Below, piece after piece: positions 1 through 7,451 of a DNA stretch of 64,000 bases; position 1 is the first letter of the stretch, and every line of letters begins with the position of its first letter. The notes below the pieces were generated by a model that was given only the letters and a program-made list of their open reading frames with translations, ran no database searches and was not told the origin of the DNA. This DNA comes from Streptomyces sp. NBC_00414. GTDB taxonomy: Bacteria > Actinomycetota > Actinomycetes > Streptomycetales > Streptomycetaceae. The stretch covers positions 4,340,001 through 4,404,000 of the forward strand of contig NZ_CP107935.1 in NCBI RefSeq assembly GCF_036038375.1. The letters are read 5' to 3'. The position numbers and the translations under genes were made by a program.

Positions 1-65
1 TGCAGACACCACGTACTAACCGGGTGGTGTCTGTCCCCCGGGGGCTGCGCCCCCAGACCCCCATC

Positions 66-345
66 GCGCTGACGCGCTCGTCCTCAAACGCCGGACGGGC
101 TGAAGCCCCCACGACCGCACCGACACCTTCCAGCCCGCCCGGCGGATCTTCCAGCCCCCGCCCGGCAAGGTCTTCGGGCCACCTGGCGATCTTTCAGCCC
201 GTCCGGCAAGGTCTTCAAGCCGCCCGGCGGATCTTTCAGCCCGTCCGGCGTTTGAGGACGAGCGCGCAGCGCGATACGGGGGCGAGGGGGCGCAGCCCCC
301 ATGCGGTGACGGGAAGGGTAAGGGCGGCGGGGGCGAGGAAGAAAC
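66..345. repeat. composite intergenic repeat: inverted arms around tandem units
   Basis: This gene-free stretch (1-418 contains no coding feature) is built from repeats. An arm carrying CTCGTCCTCAAACGCCGGAC lies at about 76-104 and its inverted copy at about 236-266. Between them are five or six diverged units of 25-30 bp carrying CAGCCC-GCCCGGCGG-ATCTT. The arms could fold around the tandem units. A second module at about 279-337 is the inverted form of a GC-rich block found again near 3281, 25971 and 56369. No coding potential or transposase is visible. Confidence 0.75.
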
Positions 346-346
346 G

Positions 347-390
347 CCGAAGGGGCCTCCCGCACCACGGATGGCGGGAGGCCCCTTCGG
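347..390 (-). terminator. hairpin terminator after ndh
   Basis: Perfect 17-bp inverted repeat: arms 347-363 and 374-390 around a 10-base loop, core GGGGCCTCCCGC. It begins 28 bp beyond the ndh stop codon on the minus strand. There is no T-run, which is common for Streptomyces terminators. Confidence 0.75.
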
Positions 391-418
391 GCAGAGCGGG
401 TGGGACGGTGACCGGAGG

Positions 419-1801
419 TCAGGAGGCCTTGGCCTTCTCCTCGGTCTTGGCGACGGCAGGAACCGGCGCCGGCTTCGCCGCCTCGTAGAACTCCTCACGA
501 GGAGTCTCCATCGCACCGAGCGAGACGACCTCACGCTTCAGGAACACAGCCAGCGTCCAGTCAGCGAAGACCCGGATCTTCCGGTTCCAGGTAGGCATGG
601 CCAGCCCGTGGTAACCACGGTGCATGTACCAGGCCAGCCGCCCCTTGAGCTTGATCTTCATCTTGCCCACGACGATGAACGCGACGCCCTTGTGCAGCCC
701 GAGCCCGGCCACCGCACCCTTGTTGGCGTGGCTGTACTCCTTCTGCGGGAAGCCCCGCATACCGGAGATCACGTTGTCACCGAGGACCCGCGCCTGACGC
801 AGCGCGTGCTGGGCGTTCGGCGGGCACCAGGCGTTCTCGTTGCCGGCCTTGCGGCCGACGAGGTCCGGCACCTGGGCGTTGTCGCCGGCGGACCAGATGT
901 AGTCCGTGCCCTGCACCTGGAGGGTCGTCCCGGTGTCCACGTGACCACGGGGACCGAGCGGCAGGCCGAAGCGGGAGAGCACCGGGTTGGGCTTGACGCC
1001 GGCGGTCCACACGATCGTGCTGGAGTCGACCTCGAGGCCGTTCTTCAGGACCACGTGGCCGTCGACGCAGGAGTCCATGGAGGTGGAGAGATAGACCTCG
1101 ACCCCGCGTCCTTCGAGGTGCTCCTTGCCGTACTGGCCGAGCTTGGGGCCGACCTCGGGAAGGATCTTGTCCGCGGCGTCGACGAGGATGAAGCGCATGT
1201 CGTCGCGGGACACGTTGTTGTAGTACTTCGCGGCGTCCCGGGCCATGTCCTCGACCTCACCGATGGTCTCCGCGCCTGCGAAGCCACCGCCGACGAAGAC
1301 GAAGGTGAGCGCCTTGCGGCGGACATCCTCATCGGTCGTGGAGTCGGCCTTGTCGAGCTGCTCCAACACGTGGTTGCGCAGGCCGATGGCCTCCTCGATG
1401 CCCTTCATGCCGATGCCCTGCTCGGCGAGGCCGGGGATCGGGAAGGTGCGGGAGACCGCGCCCATCGCGATGACGAGGTAGTCGAAAGGCAGCTCGTACG
1501 CCTCGCCCACGAGGGGGGCGATCGTGGCGACCTTGCGGTCCTGGTCGATGGTCGTGACCCGGCCGGTGAGGACTTCCGCCTTGGGCAGCACGCGTCGCAG
1601 CGGGACGACGACGTGCCGAGGCGAAATGCTGCCTGCGGCTGCTTCGGGGAGGAAGGGCTGGTAGGTCATGTACGACCGGGGGTCGACGACCGTGACGGTC
1701 GCCTCGCCGTAGCGCATCTTCTTGAGGATGCGCCGAGCTGCGTACAGGCCTACGTACCCACCGCCTACTACGAGGATCCTGGGACGCTCCGTGGTGCTCA
1801 T
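419..1801 (-). CDS. ndh: type II NADH dehydrogenase (NDH-2), single-subunit FAD enzyme
   Basis: 460 residues, the usual NDH-2 length. It oxidises NADH and reduces menaquinone at the inner face of the membrane without pumping protons. A dinucleotide-binding fold opens the protein (VVGGGYVGLYAA, residues 11-22), a second one binds NADH (FVGGGFAGAE, 169-178), and a late FAD motif (SAGDN, 304-308) follows. There are no membrane helices; the C-terminal third (GRLAWYMHRGYHG, about 387-399) is the probable membrane-contact part. The ATG before STTERPRIL is chosen because the Rossmann motif starts eight residues later; further upstream extension is unconserved-looking. It is monocistronic, with a hairpin downstream and a Rex-type operator about 310 bp upstream. 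In S. coelicolor a Rex-regulated ndh occupies this position (recalled). Confidence 0.95.
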   Translation of the reverse strand: MSTTERPRILVVGGGYVGLYAARRILKKMRYGEATVTVVDPRSYMTYQPFLPEAAAGSISPRHVVVPLRRVLPKAEVLTGRVTTIDQDRKVATIAPLVGEAYELPFDYLVIAMGAVSRTFPIPGLAEQGIGMKGIEEAIGLRNHVLEQLDKADSTTDEDVRRKALTFVFVGGGFAGAETIGEVEDMARDAAKYYNNVSRDDMRFILVDAADKILPEVGPKLGQYGKEHLEGRGVEVYLSTSMDSCVDGHVVLKNGLEVDSSTIVWTAGVKPNPVLSRFGLPLGPRGHVDTGTTLQVQGTDYIWSAGDNAQVPDLVGRKAGNENAWCPPNAQHALRQARVLGDNVISGMRGFPQKEYSHANKGAVAGLGLHKGVAFIVVGKMKIKLKGRLAWYMHRGYHGLAMPTWNRKIRVFADWTLAVFLKREVVSLGAMETPREEFYEAAKPAPVPAVAKTEEKAKAS

Positions 1802-2283
1802 GCCATCGAGTATCCACCCGCCCCAGGGGGGTCGCTCGTGCGCCCCTTCACAAGCTCCTTCACACCCTCTGTTACACTGCGCGGCCCACGTGACCCAGGT
1901 CATGGTCCGGCAGGGGAACCAGCGTGCGTCGCGGGCCGTTGTCAATGCCGCCTGAGCTGCCACTCCGGCCTTTCGGGCCCCTTGGACCAGTACCCCTCTT
2001 CATACGATCGCAGCATCCCCGAAACAGCCCGTTGATCATGGACCGGACTCCTCCGGGAGCCCTTGAGGACCCGGAAGGAGGAAAACCTCCCCCAGCAGGG
2101 CCGATTCTCTTGTGAAGAACTTCACGAAGTTTTCCGCCGGGGTGTCGGAGAGGTCGTTTCCGAGCCCTCTCCAGGCCCCTCAAGTGCGCTCATACGTCAT
2201 TGGAACTGCTCAGCCGAGGCTACCAACGGGTAGCGAAGAGGGGTCCGAACCGGGCGCCGGACGTGGGTCGGACCGGGGCCGGA
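1802..2283. other. long spacer upstream of ndh
   Basis: 482 bp without a credible gene. It holds the Rex-type site at 2110-2127. Nearer ndh, on the minus strand, two TGTGAAG half-sites lie in direct orientation (about 1857-1876). No clear -35/-10 pair was found. If the promoter overlaps the Rex site, the ndh leader is about 300 nt. Confidence 0.5.
2110..2127. promoter_or_regulatory. Rex operator (ROP) upstream of ndh
   Basis: The sequence TTGTGAA-GAAC-TTCACGA matches the Rex consensus TTGTGAA-N4-TTCACAA at 13 of 14 arm positions. Rex senses the NADH/NAD+ ratio and represses respiratory genes in Streptomyces, and ndh is an established target there, so the context agrees. Confidence 0.8.
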
Positions 2284-3225
2284 TCAGGCCACGGACCACG
2301 CGATGCCGTCGAGGATGTCGTGCTCGCTCACGACGACCTCCCGAGCGCCGGTCCGCTCCATGATCGCGAGGAGTACGAGGGCGCCTGCGCCGATGACGTC
2401 GACGCGCCCCGGGTGCATCGAGGGGATCGCCGCGCGCTCGGCGTGCGTGGCCGCGAGCAGCCGCTCGGTGATTGCGCGGACCTGCTCCAGGGAGACCCGG
2501 GAGTGGTGGATGGCCTCGGAGTCGTACTCCGGCAGCTCCAGGGCGATCGCCGAGACGGTGGTGACGGATCCGGCGAGCCCGACGAGCGTGCGGGCCTCCC
2601 GCAGGGGCACGGACTCCTCGGCGAGGTCGAGGGCCGCCTCGATGTCGGCGCGGATCGCCCGGACCTGCTCCTCGGTGGGCGGGTCGGTGACCACGCCGTC
2701 CCGCACGAGGTGCCGTTCCGTCATCCGTACGCAGCCGATGTCCACCGAGCGGGCGCCCCGCACGTGGTCGTCGCCCACGACGAACTCGGTGGAGCCGCCG
2801 CCGATGTCCACCACGAGGTAGGGCTTGGCGAGGTCGTCACGGCCCGTCAGCTCCTTCGTGGCGCCCGTGAACGAGAACTCGGCCTCCTGGTCGCCGGAGA
2901 TGACCTCGGGCTCCACGCCCAGGATGTCGAGGACTCCGCGGACGAAGTCGTCGCGGTTCTCGGCGTCGCGGGAGGCGGAGGTGGCCACGAAGCGCAGGCG
3001 CTCGGCGCCGAGTTCCTTGATGACCGCGGCGTACTCGCGGCAGGCCGCGAAGGTCCGTTCCAGGGCCTCGGGGGCGAGCCGGCCCGTGCGGTCGACTCCC
3101 TGGCCGAGCCGCACGATCGTCATGCGGCGGTCCAGGTCGACGAGTTCGCCGGTCCGCGGGTCCGCGTCCGCGACGAGCAGCCGGATCGAGTTGGTACCGC
3201 AGTCGACGGCGGCGACACGAGTCAT
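2284..3225 (-). CDS. Ppx/GppA family exopolyphosphatase / guanosine pentaphosphatase
   Basis: 313 residues. It has the ASKHA-fold phosphate motifs of the family: DCGTNSIRLLVAD at residues 8-20 and VDIGGGSTEFVVGD near 142-155. Members hydrolyse polyphosphate or convert pppGpp to ppGpp; sequence alone does not settle which. At about 310 residues it is the short actinobacterial form without the C-terminal HD domain of E. coli Ppx. The ATG start leads straight into the phosphate motif. It lies downstream of, and in the same direction as, eno-divIC-DUF501, but a repeat-filled spacer with a 52-bp palindrome separates them, so it probably has its own promoter. Confidence 0.88.
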   Translation of the reverse strand: MTRVAAVDCGTNSIRLLVADADPRTGELVDLDRRMTIVRLGQGVDRTGRLAPEALERTFAACREYAAVIKELGAERLRFVATSASRDAENRDDFVRGVLDILGVEPEVISGDQEAEFSFTGATKELTGRDDLAKPYLVVDIGGGSTEFVVGDDHVRGARSVDIGCVRMTERHLVRDGVVTDPPTEEQVRAIRADIEAALDLAEESVPLREARTLVGLAGSVTTVSAIALELPEYDSEAIHHSRVSLEQVRAITERLLAATHAERAAIPSMHPGRVDVIGAGALVLLAIMERTGAREVVVSEHDILDGIAWSVA

Positions 3226-3280
3226 GACAGTGGTCTCCTGTTGCGATCGTTCGGCGGCCGGTCCCCGCAGGGTTCTTCGC

Positions 3281-3372
3281 CCCCGCCGCCCCTACCCTCC
3301 CCCAGTCTCGGCTTCGCTCGACCGGGGGACCCCCATCGTCACCGCATGGGGGCTGCGCCCCCTCGCCCCCTT
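3281..3372. repeat. dispersed GC-rich intergenic repeat, copy 2
   Basis: Block CCGCCCCTACCCTCCCC, then CAGTCTCGGCTTCGCTCGAC, then CATGGGGGCTGCGCCCCC. Near-identical blocks occur at 25971-26033 (shorter) and 56369-56465, and inverted at about 279-337. It borders the perfect palindrome at 3373-3424. No function is visible apart from stem-loop potential. Confidence 0.75.
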
Positions 3373-3424
3373 TTGCGCAGTTCCCCGCGCCCCCAGGTAC
3401 CTGGGGGCGCGGGGAACTGCGCAA
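3373..3424. terminator. 52-bp perfect palindrome, likely terminator
   Basis: Two 26-bp arms, TTGCGCAGTTCCCCGCGCCC and on to AGGT, meet with no spacer at 3398/3399. It lies after the DUF501 stop on the minus strand and upstream of the phosphatase gene, so it probably ends the eno-divIC-DUF501 transcript. A related, imperfect copy is at 26028-26096. Confidence 0.65.
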
Positions 3425-3482
3425 TCTTTTGGGCCCGCCCCCACCGGGCCCGCAGCCGACAACGCGCCCCGAGCCACCCGGT

Positions 3483-4004
3483 TCACCCAGCCGTCGGCAC
3501 GACACACGCCCCCTTGCGCCACCACTCCGGCAGCATCGCGATCGCCTCGTCGCCGAGCGGGTTCACGCCCGGGCCCGCGGCCAGGGAGTGCCCGACCAGC
3601 ACGTGCAGGCACTTCACCCGGTCCGGCATCCCGCCCGCGCTCGGAAATCCTTCGAGCACCTCGATGGAGTCACGGCGGGCGATGTAGTCCTCGTGCGCGG
3701 CCCGGTAGGCCTTGGCCAGCTCGGGGTCCGTGGCGAGACGCTCCGTCATCTCCTTCATGACGCCGTTCGCCTCCAGCGTGCCGATGGCGGAGGCCGCGCG
3801 CGGGCACGTCAGGTAGTACGTCGTCGGGAACGGCGTCCCGTCGGGCAGACGGGGAGCCGTCTCGACGACGTCAGGCTGCCCGCACGGACAGCGGTGCGCG
3901 ATCGCGCGCAGCCCGCGCGGCGGCCGCCCGAGCTGCTGCTTGAAGGCCTCGACGTCCGCGTCGGTGGGCTCGGTGCGCGGAGTGGACGGCGGGGGCGTTT
4001 CCAT
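3483..4004 (-). CDS. DUF501 domain protein
   Basis: 173 residues. It matches the DUF501 family, a small actinobacterial protein usually coded beside divIC and eno; the function is not established. A CPCG motif near residue 40 and a lone CP near residue 78 give some cysteines that could bind metal, and VGHSLAAGPGVNPLGDE near the C-terminus is the conserved family block. The start ATG follows divIC by 42 bp, so the two are probably co-transcribed. There is no signal peptide or membrane segment. Confidence 0.85.
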   Translation of the reverse strand: METPPPSTPRTEPTDADVEAFKQQLGRPPRGLRAIAHRCPCGQPDVVETAPRLPDGTPFPTTYYLTCPRAASAIGTLEANGVMKEMTERLATDPELAKAYRAAHEDYIARRDSIEVLEGFPSAGGMPDRVKCLHVLVGHSLAAGPGVNPLGDEAIAMLPEWWRKGACVVPTAG

Positions 4005-4046
4005 GCCTTGGGTCTGTGTCTTTCTGGTCGGTCGACGGAGGTCGGT

Positions 4047-4523
4047 TCACTGGTCGGAGGCGTCGGCCTTGTCGACGCCGTCCCAGACGTTGGCGTACCA
4101 GGACCGGTCGGCCGCCGTCTGATCCGTACGCGTCTTCTTCGCCACGTCGGGGTCGATCACGATGTAGCCGGTCTCGCCCGGCATCACGTAGTGCAGCCGC
4201 TCCCGGATGCGCTGCTCGGCGTACGCGTCGTCCTGCCACCGCGTCTTCAGGTCGCGCAGTTCCTCGACCCGCTCGCGGGCCTGCTCGCGCTCGCGCTGCA
4301 GATCGGCGACCTCGGCACGCTGGGAGACGTACTGCCTTATGGGATAGGCGAGGGCCACGACGAGCGAGCACAGGACGAGGGCGAGGAGCGCCGCCCGGCC
4401 GGTCAGCCGCGAGCGGCGCGCCTGGCGTTTGGTCTGGGAGCGGTAGACACGGGCGGCGGTCTGCTCGCCGAGCGCCCGCAGCCTGGTCGCGGTGGAGAAC
4501 CGGTCACGGTCCTTCACAGCCAT
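4047..4523 (-). CDS. divIC: septum formation initiator, DivIC/FtsB family
   Basis: 158 residues, bitopic. A basic cytoplasmic N-terminus (about 1-42) is followed by one membrane helix (about 43-62, LLALVLCSLVVALAYPI), a coiled coil of ER-rich heptads (about 70-105) and the short RIRERLHYVMPGETGYIVID tail typical of DivIC. The family joins FtsL and FtsQ in the divisome; in Streptomyces it serves sporulation septation more than vegetative growth. It is 105 bp downstream of eno, on the same strand, and precedes DUF501. The ATG start is followed by AVKDRDRF. The identity is firm at family level; the symbol follows the S. coelicolor orthologue as remembered. Confidence 0.88.
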   Translation of the reverse strand: MAVKDRDRFSTATRLRALGEQTAARVYRSQTKRQARRSRLTGRAALLALVLCSLVVALAYPIRQYVSQRAEVADLQREREQARERVEELRDLKTRWQDDAYAEQRIRERLHYVMPGETGYIVIDPDVAKKTRTDQTAADRSWYANVWDGVDKADASDQ

Positions 4524-4628
4524 CTGTCCCGCCTCCCCGATACGTGCGTACGTCCCCGCACACGGTACGGGACCGGGTACGGGGACGTACGTACGACGCT
4601 TCCTACAAGGGTGTCAGCCCCTGCGGGG

Positions 4629-5909
4629 TCAGCCCTTGAAGCGCGGGAACGCCGAGCGGCCCGCGTACACCGCGGCGTCGTCGAGGATCTCCTCGATGCG
4701 CAGCAGCTGGTTGTACTTGGCGACGCGGTCCGAGCGGGCCGGGGCGCCGGTCTTGATCTGGCCGCAGTTCACCGCGACCGCGAGGTCGGCGATGGTGACG
4801 TCCTCGGTCTCGCCGGAGCGGTGGGACATCATGCACTTGAAGCCGTTGCGCTGGGCCATCTCGACGGCGTCCAGGGTCTCGGTCAGCGAGCCGATCTGGT
4901 TGACCTTGACGAGCAGGGCGTTGGCGGAGCCCTCCTCGATGCCGCGGGCGAGGCGCTCGGGGTTGGTGACGAAGAGGTCGTCGCCGACGATCTGGACCTT
5001 GTCGCCCAGCTTCTCGGTGATGACGTTCCAGCCGGCCCAGTCGTCCTCGTACAGCGGGTCCTCGATGGAGACCAGCGGGTACGCGGCGACGAGCTCCTCG
5101 TAGTACTCGGTCATCTCGGCGGCCGAGCGGGACTTGCCCTCGAACTCGTACTTGCCGTCCTTGTAGAACTCGGACGCGGCGACGTCCAGCGCGAGGGCGA
5201 CCTGCGCGCCGGGGGTGTAGCCGGCTTCCTTGATGGCTTCGACGATCAGGTCGAGGGCCTCGCGGTTGGAGCCGAGGTTCGGGGCGAAGCCGCCCTCGTC
5301 GCCGAGGCCGGTGGACAGGCCGCGGCTCTTCAGGACCTTCTTGAGGGTGTGGTAGACCTCGGCGCCCCAGCGCACGGCCTCGGAGAAGGACTCCGCGCCG
5401 ATCGGGGCGATCATGAACTCCTGGATGTCGACGTTGGAGTCGGCGTGCGACCCACCGTTGAGGATGTTCATCATCGGGACGGGCAGCAGGTGCGCGTTCG
5501 GTCCGCCCAGGTAGCGGAAGAGCGGCAGGTCGCTGGCCTCGGAGGCGGCGTGGGCGACGGCGAGGGAGACGCCGAGGATGGCGTTGGCGCCGAGCGAGCC
5601 CTTGTTGTCGGTGGCGTCCAGGTCGATCATCGCCTGGTCGATGAGGCGCTGCTCGGTGGCGTCGTAGCCGACGAGCTCCGGGCCGATCTGCTCGATGACG
5701 GCGAGGACGGCCTTCTCGACACCCTTGCCGAGGTAGCGGTTGGGGTCTCCGTCACGCAGTTCGACTGCTTCGAAGGCACCGGTGGAGGCACCGGACGGAA
5801 CGGCGGCACGACCCGTGCTGCCGTCGTCGAGGCCGACCTCGACCTCGACCGTGGGGTTGCCTCGGGAGTCCAGGATTTCCCGGGCTACGACGACGTCGAT
5901 GGACGGCAC
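4629..5909 (-). CDS. eno: enolase (phosphopyruvate hydratase)
   Basis: 426 residues, the standard length. It converts 2-phosphoglycerate to phosphoenolpyruvate in glycolysis and, reversed, in gluconeogenesis. The N-terminal REILDSRGNPTVEVEV, GASTGAFEA, the GGSHADSNVDIQEFM block and the C-terminal signature SHRSGETEDVTIADLAV are all present, with the catalytic Lys in ALLVKVNQIGS. The start is GTG before PSIDVVVA, with AGAAGGAG seven bases upstream; an in-frame ATG two codons earlier overlaps that ribosome site and is less likely. It heads the eno-divIC-DUF501 group. In Streptomyces enolase is also part of the RNA degradosome. Confidence 0.97.
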   Translation of the reverse strand: MPSIDVVVAREILDSRGNPTVEVEVGLDDGSTGRAAVPSGASTGAFEAVELRDGDPNRYLGKGVEKAVLAVIEQIGPELVGYDATEQRLIDQAMIDLDATDNKGSLGANAILGVSLAVAHAASEASDLPLFRYLGGPNAHLLPVPMMNILNGGSHADSNVDIQEFMIAPIGAESFSEAVRWGAEVYHTLKKVLKSRGLSTGLGDEGGFAPNLGSNREALDLIVEAIKEAGYTPGAQVALALDVAASEFYKDGKYEFEGKSRSAAEMTEYYEELVAAYPLVSIEDPLYEDDWAGWNVITEKLGDKVQIVGDDLFVTNPERLARGIEEGSANALLVKVNQIGSLTETLDAVEMAQRNGFKCMMSHRSGETEDVTIADLAVAVNCGQIKTGAPARSDRVAKYNQLLRIEEILDDAAVYAGRSAFPRFKG

Positions 5910-6353
5910 GAGCATCTCCTTCTGGGATGTGACACAAGCTGTGCCGGGCCGGAGGCCCGGTTGCGCGCAGGCCGTGGTGGCCCCGCGGGATGAGCCTAAC
6001 CGGCTGCCGGGGATCGGCCAGCCCTCGACCGCCCCCTGGACGGAACCGAGAGGAAATTGTTTCCGAACGGAACAAAGCGAGGCGGTAAAGCGGCAAGAAA
6101 AAACCCCGCCCCGGTGCGTACGGGGGAACACGCACCGGAGCGGGGGCCCGTGGGGGACGGGGGTGGCCCTCACGGGACCTCCACTATGGAGGACACGGAT
6201 GTGAGAGCGCTGTGGTTCAGTCGCGATCCGGTCGCGGACCGGAACTCCGGCCGAGGCTGAGCGGCCAGGGCCTCGGCCGGAAGGTGCCGTCCGCACTACC
6301 GAAGTGGGGGGGTGCGACCGCCGGGGGTCAGCCGCGGCGCGGCTGCTCGGGGG
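5910..6353. other. spacer between rpfA and eno
   Basis: 444 bp. It contains the rpfA terminator at 6104-6145 and presumably the eno promoter between about 5925 and 6090. I could not pick a convincing -35/-10 pair. Small self-complementary segments occur near 6181-6250 and no ORF is credible. Confidence 0.5.
6104..6145 (-). terminator. intrinsic terminator downstream of rpfA
   Basis: Inverted repeat of 15 bp with one mismatch: arms 6104-6118 (CCCCGCCCCGGTGCG) and 6131-6145, 12-base loop. On the minus strand it is followed at once by a run of T (A-run at 6095-6103 on plus), a textbook intrinsic terminator, unusual among the T-less hairpins of this region. Confidence 0.88.
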
Positions 6354-7058
6354 TCAGCTGAGGTGCAGCTGCTGGCCCGGGAAGATGAAGTCGGCGTCGT
6401 CGACGATGTCGTCGTTCAGCTTGTAGAGCTTCGCCCAGCCGCCCTTGACCTTCTCCTTCGCGGCGATCTCGCTGAGGGTGTCGCCCTTGACGACCTTGTA
6501 CTCGCCGTCACCCTTCTCGACCTTCTTGCCGGTCGGGGTCTCGACGGTCTTCTTCGCGGCCGGACGGTCCTGGGAACGCGAGGCGCGCTCCTCGGAGGAC
6601 TGCGAGTTCTGCGGCTGCGGCTGCGTGGTGCTCTGGCCGGAACCGTTCGAGTTCGAGTCCGCGGGAGCCGAACCGCCACCGGTCGAGGCACCGGACAGGC
6701 CTACGCCACAGCTCGGCCAGGCACCCTTGCCCTGGCTCGCGAGAACCTTCTCGGCGACGGCTATCTGCTGGGACTTGGAGGCCTGGTCGGCGGTGGAGGC
6801 GTACGAGCTGCCCCCGTACGCGGCCCAGGTGGAGGACGAGAACTGCAGGCCGCCGTAGTAGCCGTTGCCGGTGTTGATCGACCAGTTGCCGCCGGACTCG
6901 CACTGGGCGACGGTGTCCCACTCGGAGGCGGTGGCGGCGGAGGCTCCCGTGGCGCCCATCAGCGGGACGGCGACGGCGGCGGTGGTGACACCGGCCAGCG
7001 TGGCGATACGGGTGGCCTTGGACGGGCGACGGTGCTTGCCCTTGTTCGAAAGCAGCAT
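6354..7058 (-). CDS. rpfA: resuscitation-promoting factor RpfA, secreted cell-wall hydrolase with LysM
   Basis: 234 residues. Signal peptide 1-41 ends in GASA. The Rpf (transglycosylase-like) domain spans about 43-117, with the catalytic Glu at residue 54 in CESGGNW and the paired Cys near 53 and 116. A Ser/Gly/Gln linker leads to a C-terminal LysM domain (about 185-234, VKGDTLSEIAAKEKV) that binds peptidoglycan. Rpf enzymes cleave peptidoglycan during spore germination and regrowth. The ATG is preceded by GAGGGGATC. Expression is very probably set by the c-di-AMP riboswitch that ends at the ribosome site. A paralogue with the same architecture follows upstream at 7452. Confidence 0.95.
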   Translation of the reverse strand: MLLSNKGKHRRPSKATRIATLAGVTTAAVAVPLMGATGASAATASEWDTVAQCESGGNWSINTGNGYYGGLQFSSSTWAAYGGSSYASTADQASKSQQIAVAEKVLASQGKGAWPSCGVGLSGASTGGGSAPADSNSNGSGQSTTQPQPQNSQSSEERASRSQDRPAAKKTVETPTGKKVEKGDGEYKVVKGDTLSEIAAKEKVKGGWAKLYKLNDDIVDDADFIFPGQQLHLS

Positions 7059-7069
7059 GAAGTGATCCC

Positions 7070-7232
7070 CTCACCGACGCCTGCGAGGTGAGCTGTCGGG
7101 TTCGGGCCGAGTGAGTTGCCCGGCCGCGTGACACTGCTGTCACGCGGCTTAACCCCAAGCCGTTCCCGGTCTCGACGACCGGTTCCGGCACTTACCTTGG
7201 GTCCCCCGCTCCTGCCTACGGCGCTTTACGCG
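7070..7232 (-). promoter_or_regulatory. c-di-AMP riboswitch (ydaO/yuaA type) controlling rpfA
   Basis: Read on the minus strand, the leader shows the conserved ydaO blocks in order: GGGGGACCCAAGGTAAGTG (about 7186-7205), CTTGGGGTTAAGCCGC (7145-7160), a variable GTGACAGCAGTGTCAC hairpin, and CGACAGCTCACCTCGCAGGCG (about 7076-7097). It sits directly upstream of rpfA, as in S. coelicolor, where c-di-AMP was reported to repress this gene. The last aptamer strand CTCACC (7087-7092) is complementary to GGTGAG (7070-7075) within the ribosome-binding region. Confidence 0.92.
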
Positions 7233-7451
7233 TCGACTGTTCCCGTACGGCCGTTGGCAGGATTCGGCGTGCGACCGTCGGGGCTCACCAATGGCGAGCG
7301 GTCACGACCGTAGACACGGGCCGTGCCGAATTTCAAAGACGATCAGGGGTCTTGAGATCCATGTCTCAATTCGCCAAATCGGACATTCAACGCGAACTAC
7401 CGCTGGTTTTCGCCCGATTCGGCGGCTTGATCACTACTTGCTCGCGAGCGC
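7233..7451. other. spacer upstream of the riboswitch
   Basis: It should hold the rpfA promoter and the 3' end of the rpfC transcript. It is less GC-rich than the genes around it (for example 7330-7440). No strong hairpin or ORF was found. Confidence 0.4.

Noticed and set aside
66..275. CRISPR-like array
   Set aside because: The units are diverged and adjoin each other without unique spacers, and no cas gene is present.
371..2035. Open frame of 554 codons opposite ndh
   Set aside because: No motif, arginine/valine-biased composition, and ndh is complete on the opposite strand.
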